Part shown: one piece after another, positions 37,206 to 51,075 of the stretch | Numbering within the stretch: the first letter of the stretch is position 1 | How the letters are laid out: the number at the start of each line of letters is the position of its first letter | Assembly: GCA_961205875.1 (NCBI GenBank) | Contig: OY540816.1 | Span: 12,410,701-12,474,700 of the forward strand | Origin: Sialis fuliginosa | Taxonomy: Eukaryota > Arthropoda > Insecta > Megaloptera > Sialidae | Length of the DNA stretch: 64,000 nucleotides | Direction of reading: 5' to 3' | Position numbers and translations under genes: made by a program | The notes under the pieces: model-generated | Databases searched by the model: none | What the model was told of the DNA's origin: nothing | Seen by the model: the letters and a program-made list of their open reading frames with translations, nothing else

Positions 37206-38859
37206 TAAAAAAAAATAGAGATACAATTTTAATTTTAAAAATATATACTTGTTTGTATTTATGATAATGTCATATTGCACATGTAATTTAGTACTTCAAG
37301 ATATGTCAACTTGACCGCCTTATGCTAATATACCCCTTCTCCCATCCCTTTATATAAGTGTTCTCAAACATTTTTTTATAAATGAATAGTGAGTAATAGA
37401 ATTAATGTACTGCCGCCCCAAAAAATCTACTACCCTATTCGTACTTGTGATGATATATAATCTAATTGTAAAATATTCTTTTAAAGCTGGCAAACGGAAA
37501 AAGGTATTTTTTATTAATTGATTTTATAGATACATACTGCTTCTTTATACAAATTTTTACTTTTATTGTATCTTTTTAATAATCTGCATGGTTCACTTTA
37601 CTCTTCAACTTTTGCTTAAATTTAATTTGTATTTTATTATTTCCACTAGACATAATTTTTTACTCGCACATGTTAAATACTATATACACATATTATAATC
37701 ACTACTCTTGTAGATTATTTTTAAATATAGACGCATATAGTTTCTTTATTACTTTTTACGCTTTACTATTTTATGCAGGAGCTTTTGTAATTAAACTATA
37801 TATAGAAAGAAAAATATATAACGAATATTTTATTCCGTATTTGCTCGGCACATGTATGTGATGCAATATTTTTTATAATATGCAATACGTCGAGTTATAA
37901 AAAAAAACAATTATTCATTGCTTGAATATAGTTTTTAAGTGTATTTTTTGATACATATGTTATTTTTATATTATATTTAGAGACGTTATAATTAATTTTA
38001 AATATTTATGCATGAAATAAATAAGATAAAGCATATTTTGTCATGATAATGTATGAAACACATTTTAAACATACAGCAGGTACTTTTTGTACTTATTGGT
38101 GTAATTATTTATGATTTGGTTTTACCACTAAAAGTGTTACATTACACCAAATATCTATAATAACTTGATTATTAACAATCATTTTAAATAAATATACCCT
38201 CTATTTTAAACACATTTTTACTTATTTTCTGAAAAATAAAAATGGAAATGTCACTTTTTGTTCGACTGCTCCTCATATTTAAGTAAGTAAGTACGCATTT
38301 ATAGCAGAAAACATTGATTTCGATATTATTACATATAATTATTGATTATTACATACATGCTATGTATTGCAAGTTGCAATGGTTGCAAATGTAACATTTT
38401 ATTAGAGAATCATTATACATGTGGCTGATCTTTGACAAATAAACTTGTACTCATTATTTTCAATTAAGTCTTTCCGGTTGCGAGTTGACAATTAATTAAC
38501 ATTAATATGTCACATCACTAGCGCGTTAAATGATGAGTTATTGTATATATTTACCTCTTTTTAATCGATTCTCTTTAATTGAATATTTATTTATGCTAGA
38601 CCAATCTGACAGTGGAATATTCAGTGGATTTATTTACCTAACGACCAAATGTTCAAAAACTAATTGGGGGATTTTATTAAATATTTGTTTTAAAATGTTT
38701 GTGAGCTTTTTAGACGGTATATATAAAGGAAAATTAAATTCTCTTTTAATGGCATAGGTATATATGATAAAAATGTAAAAGTAAATTAACGTAGATTAAA
38801 AAATAATTATAATAATTAAGAAACTTGCAGGTTAATAAACTTTCATAACATTCAAAAGA

Positions 38860-39080
38860 TTCATGCTTTTTGACGTGAATAACATCTAGAGTTTCAAGCC
38901 AGACGCTGGGTGAGCATGTATTTTAGAAACTTGTAACGCACAGAGATCAGTTTTGCGCGCTAGCGTAAATTTAAAATCAGCATATTTCGACATTCAGCGC
39001 AGCTACCATGCGGGGTTTGGTCTTAACTTCATGGAAAGTTGCATGCAGAAGTGGTCTTCCAGTTTTCATTCATATTCGCT
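38860..39080. other. GC-richer, unique-looking stretch (candidate regulatory DNA)
   Basis: It contains CAAGCCAGACGCTGGGTGAG, TTTTGCGCGCTAGCG, CAGCGCAGCTACCATGCGGG and GTTGCATGCAGAAGTGG. No repeat partner was seen. The plus-strand ORF across it (38953-39267) lacks a recognisable domain, and its second half is ordinary AT-rich sequence, so I do not call it a gene. Confidence 0.28.
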
Positions 39081-40081
39081 TATCACAAACTTAGTAGGCT
39101 CCTCCCATTTGATTAATATAATATTTAAATCATTTCTCCATATACCAAACAAAGACAGATATTTTGAAACTCATTTGTTAGATAAAGAAGTACTTTTCGT
39201 TTATAGTACTCATAATATATCTGTGCGATTAAATCTATACGTAAATTATGTGGCTATAAATATTTGATATTCCGAATTTTAGTATTTAAATATATTAAAC
39301 TTGATATAAAATTAATTCATGAAATGAATGTATACTTCTGTTTTTATTTAAAATGATATAACTATATAAGCTTCGCCCTAGAAAAATATAACCGATGAAG
39401 TTTGTCTTCCTATTTTGGAATCTGTTGTAAGCGATTCTGGCCTTTACAGTGGCAGATGACTTCTGAAGGCGGTAATACTTTTACTGACAATAAGTACTTG
39501 TGACTGACAGCTTTGATCTAACTATGTTTTTGGGTTGGTAAAAAGAAAATCAAACATCCCACACTCTCTTGGAGTTACTACTTCAGTAATATTACATGTA
39601 TCTCTATGGATGTGATTTATTCAACAACCTAACAATAAGAAGTAACGACGTTTACACCGAAACTTAAACATTTCAAGGATATTTTCATAATTATAATTAG
39701 ATCAATATTCAATATATGTATATAACATATTAAGTAGTCGCAAACTATAATTTATGACGCGTAATGTTTCAGCCTCTAACAGTTGTTTGTCGCAGTATGA
39801 CGTAATGTCGTTATTTAATTTAACTTTTTTTTCGTTCCTCGTGATCCTTCTTCCGTTCGTAAAGTATTTGTTCTATGATGTTATCTATGTAATTATGAGT
39901 ATTTTACAATGTGCATAATCATATGTAAATTTTCGTTTGGTTCTGAATAAATAAATGTATTTATTTATATATTTTTTCTTGACATTGACTTTTAAGAAAA
40001 AAGATACTTGTACCAGCATATTGCAGATATTTAAAATGAAAACTATTTTTAGAAAATAATCAGTTTATTATTTAAAAAACA

Positions 40082-40660
40082 TCTGCCAAGTAAATGCACA
40101 GTACTTCCTCGTACTAAATTCGCCAAAGGTAGTTAATTATTGAACAATTTAAATAAAAACCGATAATGTTCAGATCAATTATCTGGGATTGGTTAGTCAT
40201 TTAATTTTACTAAATAATATTCGAAGTTTTTCGTAAGACGCACCAGATTATTTTTTCGTATATTTTTAATTTTATTGTAGGAAATTGAATGCCCTACAAA
40301 AAAGATTCTATAAAATTTTCACGTAATATCTGTCGTTCTTGAGATATTTTGAAGAAATAAATATTTTGGTATATCACCCCTCCCCCTCACACAAGATTTG
40401 GATGATTTTGAAATGGAACCATCCTTATGTTAAACTCAACCAACCAACCAAGTTTCATTAATATCGGTTTAGTGGTTCATGAGTTATGCTTGTGGCAAGG
40501 ATTCAGAGGACAGACATACACGGAACAAAAAGTGTTTGTCTTGACCTGAAATGGAAAGATCAATTTAAAATTTTGAAATCAGGGAACAATTTTTTTGTTT
40601 CATTTTAAAATGATCACAAAGCTTCTTGTATCTTCGATATTGCTAGAAAGTAAAAATCAT
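40082..40660 (+). repeat. LINE/SINE-like repeat, copy 2 (longer form)
   Basis: It opens CTGCCAAGTAAATGCACAGT, carries 'aaccaaccaagtttcattaa' and 'atcggtttagtggttcatga', and ends GATCACAAAGCTTCTTGTAT. Only a short ACAGACATACACGG remnant occupies the minisatellite position seen in copy 1. Confidence 0.68.
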
Positions 40661-41409
40661 AATTAGCTTAACAGTATTTAATCAATGTAACCCTACCCAT
40701 TAAAATCTTATCATACTTTACCCATAAGCTCATCCTCTTACTATCGATAATCATACGTTTTAAAAAATGGAATATTATTAAAAATTTCCACTATATTATT
40801 TTATGTAATAAAATAATAATTACTTGATAAAGACACACAATAGTCATAAATAAATTAAAGTAATTCTAAAAATACATCAATGCTATATCGTTAATACTAC
40901 TAATAACTGATAACTTGAACAGAAATTACTATTTACTATAATATAGAGTGACATAATTTTCCATCCATTCAGTAAAAATTAATATAGTATATTGAAAAAC
41001 ATTTCGATTTGTTGTTGCTAAGACAACTAACAGAGACAATTTTATACGTCAGTTAAGAAAAAATACGGTAGGGGTCAATCTCTTATCAGCAAGTTCGCTC
41101 TAATTTCTTACACAAATTCACCGTTTCGCAAATGAATCTGTTTTACAAATATGTGACAAAACTGTTATCACTACTCAACTTTATTAATAGATAGGATATT
41201 GGATATAAAAATTCCATTGACTGGAAGAAAACGTACACATGTAATGACTAATTTTTTTTTGGATGTACTGAAATGACCTCTAAAATATGTTCTAAAATTT
41301 GTGTTCCTTTTATTTTGATAAAATATGTAATAGTTCATTATACAATTACTTAATTAATGTTATCTATGTTTTTATTGCACTATCAACCAAACTTATTATA
41401 ATTTTTTAA

Positions 41410-41480
41410 ATATCGAAGGTACAAGAAGCTTTGTGATCGTTTTAGAATGAGACAAAAAAATGTTTTCAAAATTTTTTTTT
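41410..41480 (-). repeat. Fragment of the same LINE/SINE-like repeat
   Basis: Read on the minus strand, GATCACAAAGCTTCTTGTAC and CTTCGATATT match the right end of the copies at 15532 and 40082. The rest is missing. Confidence 0.55.
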
Positions 41481-42727
41481 AATGAATCAATTAAATTTTT
41501 TTCAAATTTTTTTTTCTATGTATCAGATATTAGTTATATTCTCTATGCATTGCCCTATTAATTTGATACTCATTTTTTTTGTATTGTAAAAATTTCACAA
41601 ACATAATATAGGTATAGTTTTCACTGAAATTTAGAAGAATTAAAATGGAAAGTAATATTTTGTAAAAGTGAAACGAAATACAATTAAAATCAATTCTACA
41701 GATCAGTTAGTTTGCTAGTTATTGATTTCATATAGATACTTTCTACAAAAGGGTTTTTTATATAGAACAGTTCAATTATTATTATTTGAAAGTTAATAAA
41801 ATATCCAAAGATAGCAATTTCCAATAATATGTATTACGTATAACCAGATAATTATTTTATTAAATAATTCATTTGATATAAAAAAAATGTTATGTGTTCT
41901 ATTCGGCTAATCCCCAGCTTTCTTTTGAAAAGATGCTCAAAGTAAAGGGTAGTTTTGAGAACGCAAATATGATTTTTGAAATTTAAAAAAGTAGATATTA
42001 TTTTCTGGTTGTAATTAATTTATATACGTGATCTACTGAGCGTTATTTGATGTCTACTGTCTATATATAATTTAACAATCTGTATGTCTGTAGTAATAAA
42101 ATCAATAAGTACTTGATCTTTAATCTTGTAAAAAGACAAACATAATGTTTGCAAGTATTACAACTTCCTCATAGAAACTGTTTACCACTTCGCGAGCAAT
42201 GTCACTGCTTTATTTAATTGCCCAGTGTAAATAACTGATATTTATCCATCGTTCTTACTTGTCATCCTTCATATAACACTTTGTTCTACAGGGTGATTAA
42301 ATTTAATAATATTTTTTTACAGTTATCATTGTCCTTAGGCTTGTAATTAGTCTTATCAACCGGTAATGGGTGATTTAAAGCTTCCATAATAACCTTAGAA
42401 TATATTTATGAACTTTATATAAGACCATTGAGTTATTATATTTTATACAGTACTAAGAAACCATTCTTTTTCTTGAATTTTTGTATGAAAATATTCTAGT
42501 AACTGATTACCTAATAATTACTATGCCATAAATATGTAATATAATTCTTCTTAATGATGTGTGTATAAATTATAAAGGCTGTCTTTATTTTCTATTGTGT
42601 TTTTGAAAACCTTTTTTGAATTTCTAATGTCAAAATTAAAAAACATTTTTTTTTAAACATTAAAATAAAATCTGTCGGTAACTTTAGTCCTGACATGTTT
42701 TTGATAAAGTTTTTACGGCTACCGCCT

Positions 42728-43080
42728 AGATGAGATGAGATTGGTTTTTAATTTGGTCGAAATGAGACCGAAACTATACTACTTGAATTTGAACAAGACG
42801 AAAGTGAGGCGAAATCTAAAATCGTCAAGAATCTCGGTTTTAAATATTATCAATAACAAGTAAAACGAAATATTTGATATTACGTAATCTTTAAATCAAT
42901 AGATAAAGTAAAATATGTATATAATTAATAAATTTCAAAATTTTCTTGTTTATCACGTAAGAATAAATGGAAAAAATTCCCTCGACGACCAAAGCTGTTA
43001 TATTTTTTACGAGGCAAGAAAGCTTTAATTTCCACGAAACGAAATCTAGACGAGGTCAACAATTGTAAAAAACAAGGCCA
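42728..43080 (+). repeat. GAGACGAAAC-rich dispersed repeat, copy 3
   Basis: GAGATGAGATTGG and GAAATGAGACCGAAAC begin it. TCTCGGTTTTAAATATTATC with AATAACAAGTAAAAC forms the conserved core, and ACGTAAGAATAAATGG and TCTAGACGAGGTC follow. It is more diverged than copy 2. Confidence 0.62.
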
Positions 43081-45131
43081 AAATAAAATCACTTTATAGA
43101 AGCGTTGACAATGGCGTACGAATATACCAAAAAAAGCTCCTGAGTAATAAAAATAAGAAATAACAGGTGCTGATACAGGTCATTGCCGGGGGTACAAGGA
43201 ACCCTATAGCTAAGTTTCTGGACGTACAAAAAAGTAAAGTTATTGATAAAAAAAGCATAAACACTTTTTAAAATATTACCTGTTAGTTTATATATCAATA
43301 TAAAGTACAAACTTATAATAAGTAAAAAAATAAAATCAAAATATTTTTAAATTGTGTTACCAGGCAGCTTTTGCAAGCTATATATGTTCAAGAGTGAACA
43401 ACAAAATATTCCTTGAATCCCATAAATTGATATTCGATATTTCTGCACACATTGTTTCAAGTAAATATTTGTTTTTTTGTGGAAAACATATTTTTCCTGG
43501 AATAAAAATAACTTTTCTTTGAATCTGTGTTATGTACATATTATATTATATTTGTATTGCTGTAAATGTAATTTATGCAGTAGGAATCAATTTTAGTTTA
43601 TCTATTATTTTATGAAAAAAATTGTATGTCAGAATTTATTAAATCAGTTGTTAATAAGAATATACATATAATAAAAAAAACATATTAATGTAAACGAAAA
43701 TTCTGTGGTTTTGCAATTAGTCATATATTCCCTAATTACGAAAACAAATATAATAATGTTTGTATGAGAAATATTGTTATAGCTAAATGTTCAAAAAAAT
43801 GTAAACAAAATTTTTATTTCAGAAAATGTATTTTATAATTTATAACATAATATAATAAGTTATAAAAAAATAACGTTTACAAAAAACAATGTTATATGCC
43901 TTAAAATATGTTTACTATGCTAAAAACTGTTAATCGAAACAATTAAACAATATAAAATAAAAACAATCGATTAATGGTATTTACAATGAGTAAATTAAGA
44001 TTATTATTATGACTTTGACATTAGCGTATCGCAATCATAATTACTCTATGTATAACTTTTTGTTCTTCAATAATTGAGTCTCTTTATTCTCGATATCAAA
44101 AAGTAACCAACATAAAAAATAAATAAAATTAGAATAAGAATTTAGAACAGACGAGAGAGTTCATGGCCATGATTTTGATTCGTGTTGCTAAGCCAAGATG
44201 AAAGCAGCTGCAAAGGAACAAAGGTTTTCTAACTGCTCTTAGCAACTTGCAAAATGTTCTATGTAAATGAGAAATTACGTAAAAATATATTATTTTCTTT
44301 TAAGAATGAACAGTAATAATTTATATACCATATTATGTACTTTGAAAAGAATACAATGGTATTTACAAAAATGATTGGCATTTGTATTATAGTACAAAGG
44401 TTCATAAAATGTTTCATTCTTGGAAAATTGAAAAAGTATCGAAAAATTATTAAATATAAATATTACTGTACCGTTATACTTTTATTAGGCAACGACTTAT
44501 TATCTTATTAAAGATGGAAAATACTCTGTAACATTGTTTAAATTATTTTATTGAATAATAAGAGGGAAATCCCGTTAAAGATATAAGGAAGAAATAAATT
44601 ATCGAATTAGCTATAACATTTTATTGGTTGTTTTATTTTACTCAACTTCTTCATCAGAAAATTGGTTACAAAGTAGTGAGAATTATGTTTAGTCAACAAG
44701 AAATTAATCTCAGGGAGAAATATAATTTCCAATCTTTGAGAACTATGTACACTACACTAGGTAAAATTCTTTTTGTTTCTTATATTTTTGTAAATGAGCT
44801 ATATATTAAAAGCTACATACATTTATACCATAGTATGGATTGCTTGATATTTCATACATATACATATATATCTACAACATGGCTGCCGCCTGAAGCGGGT
44901 CGTCTCACTACAGATTAGGTAGTCCTAGGTCCCGCTCAAGCATTTAATTATCCCACTTAAATATTATTCGATACCGTAATGATTGGTAAGTTACCTGTAT
45001 ACAGAATTATTACTAAAAAAAGATTTTGAATTGTCAGAATCCAATAGAGACCATATATTATGAAATACCTTAAGAAAAATAATGGAAAACCAATTTCTTA
45101 CCCCCTCCCAACTGCAGACTTTCCAGTTTAT

Positions 45132-45641
45132 ACAGGGTGAGTAAAAAATATGGTATATTGTTCATATTTTCTAAAATATTCATTATTTAAAAAAAAGTTT
45201 TTAGAGAAATTATTTCCTATGTAGGTAATACTGATTCTTAAAAAAAATAGTGTTATCAGTTACGTTGCTATGACTTCCTACTCTGTTTTTTAAATGACAA
45301 CATATCTATTTTATAGATTCTGTGAATAGATATTAATTTTTTGCATAGAATCCTATAAAAATTTTAATGACTTGCGTACAACAAATTTTTACAAAAATTG
45401 ATTTTTATAATCCTAGATCATATTAACTGCAATTTAACCAAGCAAGCCTAGAAAAATGGCTGAAACTTGTAAAACACCAAAAAAAATCTAACGACCGAAT
45501 AAATTAATTTAAGAAATGTTCAAAATGATTGAAGATAAACATTACAAAGAAAATAATTTTTCTAAAAACTTTTACTTAAACATTTTTTTTTAAATAATGA
45601 ATATTTTAGAAAATATGATAAATATTCCATATTTTTTACTA
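45132..45641. mobile_element. MITE with about 85-bp inverted ends
   Basis: ACAGGGTGAGTAAAAAATAT and TTTTCTAAAATATTCATTAT with 'taaaaaaaagtttttagaga' are mirrored at the right, ending CATATTTTTTACT. The right terminal CCCTGT has decayed. A related start (ACAGGGTGATTAAATTTAAT) occurs alone at 42289. Non-coding. Confidence 0.68.
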
Positions 45642-46782
45642 AAGAATTTAAAAAAAGTCAATTTAAGCTTTATTTAAAAATAAATTATTAATTGTTTTGT
45701 AATTTTACCCTCACCCCCACTTGTCGACAATGTTCGGCCGGAGAAATTAAAAAATCTGGAAAACATGAATATAAAAATTCTCTAATGAAATCCAGTCAAT
45801 TATATTATTATTTAAAGATCATCGTAAGCGACTAAATACATAAAAGTTTTTGGTTTCTTACTATTCTCATTATAATATAATATTGATTTGATTTTATAAT
45901 TCCATAATAATGAAACCTCTGACGTCAAGGGGTAAAAGGAGGTCATCTTTAAAACCATTTTTGTTCTAGAAGACGCGTTTAACATAATATGAATATGGAT
46001 TTTGGTTTGATGGAACGTCTATTGTAGTTATAAGTTATCGTTTGGAAAATGCGCAGTTATTGCTTCACTATTTCTATTTCTAAATATAGTTTATTGATTG
46101 AATGTAACTATCAACACGTCAATTTTTTCGATGGTTTGATTATAAATGCAATAAATGTCAATATCAATTATAGGTAACTACTCGTAAAATTATAAGCGTA
46201 CACGTTCTACGGAGTATGTTTTCGTAATAAATAATTTACTATAACCTTTATTTTATTCCTAATATAACTTTATATCGTACACATAACGATATAACACGTG
46301 AGTAGTGTATATATTATATATTTATAATAATTATTTATTATATGTGCTGTTTTAAGAGGCAGTGTAGCACACCATTCTTTTTTTGAATTAGATGTATATA
46401 TGTTTTAATAATTCGAATATTTTCAAAATAACTATTATTATATATTCAAAGCAGGTATAGTTTTTTCAATCGGAAATAATGAAAAATTATTCCTTCGAAA
46501 GGGTATATCGTATTATTATTAATATATATTATAAAATATAATATATAATATAAAATGTGAAATCCTGGTAGATGTTTAAAAATATTTATAATGTAGATGG
46601 GTAGGCACATATCTTACTTTTAACGGCGGATTATGTATTATAATTTTGTGGGGCCAGTGGTCTTGTATTATATTAAATGTTGAAATGTTATTATTTCGTA
46701 GTTTTTCAACCCTTCAAAAAATAAACTTGAAAATTCATTTAAACTCTAAAGAATTAATATACAAATATAGAACAGATAGAAG

Positions 46783-46944
46783 AACGAATCAAGGCATTTT
46801 TATATATTTTTATTTTTGAGAATAGTGTAACAGTTACGACACGTGCAAGTTTTTGCAAAATTTTTTGTGTACGGGTATTTTTTGATTTTTATTTCTAACA
46901 AAAAAATAATTCCTAAACGCCAAACAAAAATAAATACGACCCCA
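46783..46944 (-). repeat. Dispersed repeat, partner of 4403-4563
   Basis: CGAATCAAGGCATTTTTATA through AAATACGACCCC is the reverse complement of 4403-4563, including GACACGTGCAAGTTTTTGC. Confidence 0.65.
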
Positions 46945-47674
46945 AAAAATCTAAAAAATTATAGAAATAAGTAATTCACAAACATCGTTATAAAGAAAAA
47001 ACGGTGAAGTTAAAAATATAATCTACACATCTAAAATCGTAAATTCTGTTATATCTGTATGAAAAAATGGCTGCACGCCAGTTTTTTTTTGTTTTTATTA
47101 CGTCTTAAAACGGATTCTCGGAAGTCGGAGTTCAAAATCCAACACAAAAGAAACGTAGTTTTGTGTGAATAGATATTTTGGCGGGAGTCTTCTCATACAT
47201 TCATAAGTTGTTTTGTACTATGCTATACATATTTCCGATATATGTATAGAATTAAGATTTCAGTCATAGTAAATTTTCATTAGGTGTTTACAAAAACATT
47301 ACTTTTGTTAAATAATAAATTATAGTTATGTATCAGGATATATGTATATTAGAGTGTCCGTAGAAACTGCAATATTAACGAGACACTTCCTCAACTGTTC
47401 TTTGTGATAAAAAAATAAGGCTATGCTCATGCATTTTAAATTTAACGTGTATTGTAAATAGCAATTTTCACGTTTTATAAAAATACTAATTTTTTCTCAA
47501 TCTTTCCTGTTTTTTCCTGTATATTATGACTTTTTCTGGTAGATAGTAAATTTTTAAAGCAGACTATAGTTTTTATTTATAAATATGAATATAAATTTCG
47601 TCTCTGTAGAAAATCAATTAAACATAAAAAATTTAATTTATAAAAAAAATTATAGTCATATCTTAAAAACTCAA

Positions 47675-47758
47675 AGGGAACTGTCATATAAGTTTGATAC
47701 CTAGTTTGAAAATGTTTGCAAGCTTGCAAATTTTGTGAGCTCCATTATAATACCGGAC
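47675..47758 (-). mobile_element. Truncated copy of the 8881 MITE
   Basis: AACTGTCATATAAGTTTGAT and the end CATTATAATACCGGAC match the left arm of the 8881 element reverse-complemented. The other half is missing. Confidence 0.6.
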
Positions 47759-48752
47759 ATAAGTAAACTTTTTTTATGAGTATAGTTATATTTTTAATTT
47801 TGAATAAAATTCGTTTCAAAGAATATAACTGTTTTTTACAAAATAAGCTCTATTTAACTGAATGTTAATAACATAAAGTATTTTTATACAAAAATGCATA
47901 CTATCAATACAATGGATAATGACATCCTAGATATACATCGTCATTTTGCATTATAGTCAATATCATTGTGTGAGTAGGTAATAATAAACAATAATCGTAA
48001 ATATAAATTAAAGTTAAATATCATTAGCTAGGTATGTAAATACAGTATGATTTATGTAAAGGTTATACCATTGAATTGTACACATGTACTAACAGTATCA
48101 TGAATGTATGTATATACAGGATATATAAAGAATTGTTAATATAGTGTTATGATTATAGGAAGTATACAGTAATGATAATTGGAGGTCAAAACTTCAATGA
48201 GATCAAACATCACAACGTTAAAAGTTGGCTAATGTGGCTATAAATTATAATTATTTAAAATAATTTAACGAGTTATTTTTATGGATATGGAAGTGAATGT
48301 TTTTTTGTTTTGTTTTTAAAGGGGAAGGATTTTAAATGTCAAAATTATTTTAGGCAAATGTGTACGTGTGTTTAAAAACATACACAATAATTTTAATTGG
48401 GGGGAAATGGGTGTGAGTGGTAATTGAGTGGTATTTTTTAAATTTTTCTATTTGCTTGATATGCACTTTAGAGTTGTAACAAATGCTTAAATGTATGTAT
48501 TTGTTCGTAAACTTTATGGCAAAAATATATTTACCGCTTTTATTGCGTCCAAAAAAGTTCAATAAATGAATCGTGTTTTTCACTTTGTCCGACTTTACAA
48601 TAATATTCCGCAAAAATAAAATGGGTTTGATTTTTCCAAATTAAGAAACATTTTATTATAATATACTTGTATGAAGCTATGTTATTACCTTTTACTTTTT
48701 TTTTACAAATATCGATGATGGCACGATGGAGTAGTGAGAGGTAGAAAATTTT

Positions 48753-49030
48753 ACCACCCAATTCCCCTACTATGGGAATTTGGGTAATAATTTTTAAATT
48801 CACAAGAACATGATAATATCTGAATGTATAAACATTCATTTAATTTCTCACACCCCTTTTTCAAAAAAGAAGCTTGTTTCCAGAAGTTAACTTTAAATGT
48901 GGTTTTTATCTGAAAAAAACTGTATGAATTGAATCCAGTGAAAAGATATATTTTAAAGTTTCTTTGGAACCCTTTTTCCCACTAAATTTAACATGTAATC
49001 TTTATGAGTTGGGGGAATTGGGTGGTAAAC
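48753..49030. repeat. Widely spaced inverted repeat (ACCACCCAATTCCCC)
   Basis: TTTACCACCCAATTCCCC near 48752 and GGGGAATTGGGTGGTAAAC near 49013 are exact complements over about 17 bp, separated by about 245 bp. Further 'ccc/ggg' blocks lie just inside and outside. They may be the ends of a short DNA element. The target site is not resolved. Confidence 0.45.
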
Positions 49031-50164
49031 TGTTTTTATTTAAATTTAAAAGTAAAAGTAAAAATTTAATATATCGTAACTAAAAAGCAAATTGGAATAC
49101 AGAAACAAGGAAGTACTAACTTTTCAATTTTTAAGAATATTTTAGCCTATAGGATTGGATTTCAAAAACATATCAGACATTTCCCCCACTTATCCTAAAA
49201 ATTTTATTAATATTGTTAGAAAATACTATAATAATTATATTATTATAATTATAAGTACCTAGTTTATTCTTACTCATAAAGTCTTATGGACATGTTCAGT
49301 TTAGAATTCACTAAATACATAAATTTTCCTAAATATTTATGTAAGAAATAAATTACAGTTTGAAGTGGACAAAAGAATAAATCTATTTTCAAAATACTGC
49401 GACTTCAGTCAATTCTTTCACTAAAAAGATTCATTCTAAAATTGGACATCTCAACTATCCATGCAATATTTGGGAATAAAACTTATTTATATTATATACC
49501 TAAGACTATACAATGTATAAAGAAACGTTTATATAAATGTCAAGATGTCAAGTATCAAGTCGGTGATAGTTATCAATTAAAAGTACTAAAACTTTTGATT
49601 ACATATGTACAGTGTTAAGCAATAAGATTATCAAAGGTTAAGTAAGGGTTAATAAGTATTTATCAAAGTAGTAACAGCAAATATATTAATTCTTGATTCA
49701 ATTAGAACACTTTTTTGTTACATCATTAATGGACACAAGCAGAGATTTATCTATAACGTCCTTGGTGTGATAAATCAATAATTTATAATAAATCACATGA
49801 TTCATATGTTATATTTATTAGGTACTTATGAAATACTATAATATAGATTGAATATAAGAAAATTAAAAAATATATTATCACGAATCGAAGATGCCTTGGT
49901 TAAAATATCACCGCAAAAATAAACTCAAGTCTCGAAATACAATTATTGACAGATATTTGAACACTAAAAATAACATTTTTGAATTATGAATACAAATTCA
50001 TTCGAATTAAAGTTTACAACATTACAGAAAATAGCTTATCGTTAAAAAAAATTATTTTAAACTATAAACTAAAGATTCTTCAGAGTATATTTAAAGATGT
50101 ATCTAATTAATCAAACAAATGCAAATTTTTTCCAATAAGTTTTGTGCGGTGTTCATTTATACTT

Positions 50165-50550
50165 ATACTAGCTGTTACCCGCGGCTTCGCTCTGGTGGAT
50201 TTCGAAACCTCCACACCTGTATTTTTTTCCCGTTAGATCAAATGAAATTTACTACAACCTTCTATACGTGGCGGTGGGTGGAATATTAAAAAAAATGGTT
50301 TTGCTTTTTATTCATTATACTTGCAACCCCTTAGAGGTTGAATTTTGGGAAATGCTGTAATAATTAAGTTTTATGTTTTGACCAAAAAGATATTTTTTAC
50401 CATACAAACCATAGAGGTTGAATTTCGAAAAACCCTTTCTTAGTGGGTGCTTCCGTCATAAAAGGAAGACACCACTGAAATTTCACTTTTCTAGGTCCAG
50501 GGATTTCGGCTCGGCAATGATGAATCAGTCAGTCAGTCAGGACATGTTAT
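50165..50550 (+). repeat. Arthropod LINE/SINE-type element with CAGTCAGTCAG tail
   Basis: It starts ACTAGCTGTTACCCGCGGCT and TCGCT. Then come AACCCCTTAGAGGTTGAATT, CCCTTTCTTAGTGGGTGCTT, CGTCATAA and AATTTCACTT, ending CAGTCAGTCAGTCAG. This order of boxes is familiar from many insect genomes. It is 385 bp and non-coding. Confidence 0.65.
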
Positions 50551-50839
50551 TATATGTGTTAATGAAAAACAAAGAGTATAATAGATCATTAATTTAATCT
50601 ATCCTTATTTTAATAAATATCATTTTAGAAATACTGCATCCTGTATTTAAGTTAGTCGTGGAACGGTAAATTGAGTAGTTACAATGCAATATTAATTTAC
50701 ATTTATTACATTTAATTTACCCTTGAATAGAAATGCACAATTCAAAATGCCGTCTAGGCAATCATCGTGTAAATTATTCTATAGTACATATTTTGTTTAC
50801 ATTGCATTTATGGTATTAATTTATCATACGTATTTTATA

Positions 50840-51075
50840 TGATCACTCCACGTTTACGCAATTGACACCTCCGTGTCCGTTTACTTATGCGACATTTGAA
50901 TAAAGAACCTAGACCAGGGACAAGAAAAATTACCGTCGAAGCACGCACAGTACACGCGCTGTGTCTAAGTCCAAACGGTCAGCAACCGAGATCATGTTTA
51001 AGCCAGCCCTATGTACTTGTGTATTATATAACAAGTGTCTTATTCATGGTTTCTAGGTGTCGCGTTGCATTCATA
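50840..51075. other. GC-richer, unique-looking stretch (candidate regulatory DNA)
   Basis: It includes CACGTTTACGCAATTGACAC, CACGCACAGTACACGCGC and CGGTCAGCAACCGAGATC. A 74-codon plus-strand frame crosses it but has no domain, no splice pair and no clear codon bias, so a gene is not called. Confidence 0.25.
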
